Source of the DNA: Aestuariivivens insulae
Lineage (GTDB): Bacteria; Bacteroidota; Bacteroidia; Flavobacteriales; Flavobacteriaceae
Assembly (NCBI RefSeq): GCF_022662195.1
Contig: NZ_JAKMCS010000022.1
Coordinates: 1 to 51,475 of the forward strand
Direction: 5' to 3'
DNA length: 51,475 nt
Shown: positions 50,701-51,475 of the stretch, piece after piece
Position numbering within the stretch: position 1 is the stretch's first letter
How the letters are laid out: each line of letters starts with the position of its first letter
The notes under the pieces: generated by a model
The model's input: the letters and a program-made list of their open reading frames with translations, nothing else
Database searches by the model: none
What the model was told of the DNA's origin: nothing
Program-made: the position numbers and the translations under genes

Positions 50701-51475
50701 CCGTCCTCATCGGTATAGGTAAGTTCCTGGAAATCGTCGGCCGTATCGGCAGTCCCATCAGCCCCCACGTTGTTCGCTATGGCGATGGTCGTCAAGGTCT
50801 CGGCCGTGCCGATCACCGTTGTCAGGTTGATCTTGTTCAGCGTCCCGTCCTCGTCCTTATAGGTGAGTTCCTGGAAATCGTCAGAGGCATCGGTCGGCGT
50901 ACCGTTGTCGTTGGTCGCCACTGCAAGGCTCGTCAGGGTCTCCTCCCCGGCTACGACCGTGGACAGGTTGATCTTGTTAGGCGTGCCGTCCTCATCCTTA
51001 TAGGTGAGTTCCTGGAAGTCGTCCGAGGCATCGGTCGGCGTACCGTTGTCGTTGGTCGCCACTGCAAGGCTCGTCAGGGTCTCCTCCCCGGCTACGACCG
51101 TGGACAGGTTGATCTTGTTAGGCGTACCGTCCTCATCGGTATAGGTAAGCTCCTGGAAGTCGTCAGAGGCATCGGTCGGCGTACCGTTGTCGTTGGTTGC
51201 CACTGCAAGGCTCGTCAGGGTCTCACTCCCGGACACCACATTGTTTATGTTATTGATAATGTCCTGCAAAGTCACGTTGTCGTCCTTAACACCATCACCA
51301 TCGATATCCACCGTGCCGTCGGGTACCTTTGTATTGGTCGATATCATGTCTCCTAAATTGTCGGTGATGTCCTTTAGAGTAACATTGTCGTCCAAAACGC
51401 CATCGCCATTGATGTCTACAGTACCATCGGGAACCATTGTATTTCCCGCCAGCACCGTATTGTTGTAATCTTTCT
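47793..51475 (-). CDS. Repetitive adhesin / tail-fibre-like surface protein (5' end outside the window)
   Basis: More than 1220 aa; the frame is open to the right edge, so the start lies beyond 51475 (the GTG at 51455 is internal). Order from the window edge: two NGDGVLDDNVTL-type Asp-rich units; eight near-identical 47-48 aa repeats (ETLTxxAxA...DDFQELTYxDEDGTxNKINLxTV); two copies of a DPNRVELGTQSDG..NGNVGIGTKAPTNR module, each followed by YadA-head-like NTAxGxxAL repeats; and a C-terminus like tail-fibre/S74-type ends finishing in a coiled coil (HKEIEALKTENKTLKERLEAI). No T9SS sorting domain at the end, so export may need the neighbouring CTD protein. GC is visibly higher in the repeats. 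Confidence 0.82.
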   Translation of the reverse strand, partial: KDYNNTVLAGNTMVPDGTVDINGDGVLDDNVTLKDITDNLGDMISTNTKVPDGTVDIDGDGVKDDNVTLQDIINNINNVVSGSETLTSLAVATNDNGTPTDASDDFQELTYTDEDGTPNKINLSTVVAGEETLTSLAVATNDNGTPTDASDDFQELTYKDEDGTPNKINLSTVVAGEETLTSLAVATNDNGTPTDASDDFQELTYKDEDGTLNKINLTTVIGTAETLTTIAIANNVGADGTADTADDFQELTYTDEDGTLNKINLSTVIGTAETLTTIAIANNVGPDGTADTADDFQELTYKDEDGTLNKINLTTVIGTAETLTTIAIANNVGPDGTADTADDFQELTYKDEDGTLNKINLSTVIGTAETLTTIAIANNVGPDGTSGTVDDFQELTYTDEDGTLNKINLSTVIGTAETLTTIAIANNVGPDGVADTADDFQELTYTDENETPNKINLSTVIAGAGTDVTDDAWINKRPTMPTVTDPNRVELGTQSDGINVRTAGTEFVALDNGNVGIGTKAPTNRFVVANSTAIDGTADALINDLTIGKGKGNVSTNTAVGLKTLAANTSADRNTAIGASALLATTTGASNTALGFEALKSNVIGSSNVAVGSVALQNNTGSDNTAVGTASLLSNTTGINNTAIGRNAMRTNETGIDNTALGAFSLQNNEGSYNTAVGRNALINNVAGAGNTAIGYLTLNNSTGGIGNIAIGYKAGDNTTTGSKNIVIGYDIDVPILSGDNQLNIGSSIFGLNINTGTNSNESTNPLIGIGTKAPTHRLDVAGKTRLRNLTGTDAATDVIVTADATTGELKEAGTRAQFLAAAGADITNDAWVNTRPTTATTADPNRVELGTQSDGTTARTAGTEFVVLDNGNVGIGTKAPTNRLVVASTATDGTADALINGITVGKGKGNVSSNIAVGVGVLSKNTTGFANVAIGSSSLSNNTTGLANVSMGDGSMMQNVSGAHNTAVGTDTMSSSQNFNSFNTAIGSSALKSITGITTGDASTENTAVGEAAMKYATKGNGNTVIGSKAGQSSTLDPMTGSYNIILGYKIDVPNNAGSNQLNIGSAIFGTGVNGAFGQGISTGALIGIGTATPTEKLEVAGNVKASSFIAPSQTYADYVFEEYANGASTLNSNYKRLNLEAVEAFVKANKHLPGVTGIDELKKDEKGNYLINVSGLSAQLLEKVEELYLHTIEQHKEIEALKTENKTLKERLEAIECLLGVGEK
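50093..51228 (-). repeat. Eight tandem 141-144-bp repeats in the adhesin gene
   Basis: Units encode 47-48 aa. Three units near the right end are almost identical with exact 141-bp offsets (for example 50881, 51022 and 51163); five more have 144-bp length and a VGPDG variant. The near-identity suggests recent expansion or gene conversion. Confidence 0.9.

Noticed and set aside
50093-51228. Regular repeats that could suggest a CRISPR array
   Set aside because: The units are coding, in frame, 141-144 bp long and without unique spacers.
47793-51475. Diversity-generating retroelement target
   Set aside because: No reverse transcriptase or template repeat is present, and variation is between tandem units rather than at adenine-derived sites.

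Overview
The window looks like chromosome of a marine-type member of the Flavobacteriaceae (Bacteroidota). Supporting signs are AT-rich DNA, a PorP/SprF-type protein beside a protein with a type B (gliding-motility-associated) type IX secretion C-terminal domain, a one-piece hybrid two-component regulator with an AraC output domain, many small lipoproteins, a BfmA/BtgA-type mobilization module, and an IntDOT-like tyrosine integrase without the usual first arginine. No species call is possible from the sequence alone.

Layout. 1-3.4 kb: the end of an IS21-type element cuts into a mobB/relaxase-like gene. Behind it come bfmA, a dyad-rich candidate oriT, and a minus-strand set with ssb, a RadC-like JAB gene and two small ORFs. 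3.6-5 kb: an HTH regulator overlapping an AbiEii-like nucleotidyltransferase (toxin-antitoxin-like), with two identical inverted-repeat operators, one covering the start codon. 5.4-9.5 kb: an orphan hybrid sensor regulator. 9.6-15 kb: small exported proteins, a large lipoprotein overlapping a radical SAM gene, and a sterol-desaturase-family hydroxylase. 15.2-23.6 kb: exported or lipoprotein genes around a LytS/LytTR pair. Four of these genes carry a TTTGAC-type direct repeat with exactly 21 bp spacing upstream, a candidate LytTR regulon.

23.7-32.3 kb is the most unusual part: a seven-gene operon whose genes overlap or nearly touch. It encodes a PlsC-like acyltransferase, a class I HMG-CoA reductase fused to an aminoglycoside-phosphotransferase-like kinase, a CDP-archaeol-synthase-like (DUF46) membrane protein, a PEP-synthase/rifampin-phosphotransferase-like dikinase, a UbiA-like membrane protein, a SAM methyltransferase and a fatty acid desaturase. 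I read it as a lipid or isoprenoid-lipid biosynthesis cluster of unknown product. Next to it lie an exported ChbG/HpnK-type deacetylase, an acyl-CoA ligase and three exported alpha/beta hydrolases, two of them a clear tandem duplication.

38.5-40.4 kb: an IS481-like transposase scrap, the integrase, tRNA-Pro(GGG) and a decayed partial copy of that tRNA interrupted by a small palindrome. With mobilization genes on the left and the integrase/tRNA on the right, roughly the first 40 kb may be a mobilizable island; the left attachment site is not in the window. 40.4-51.5 kb looks like ordinary chromosome: trxB, a lipoprotein, a CAP-domain lipoprotein, and a minus-strand surface/T9SS locus made of an OmpA/PorE-like protein, PorP/SprF, a type B CTD protein, a decayed gene, and a very repetitive adhesin/tail-fibre-like protein that runs off the right edge.
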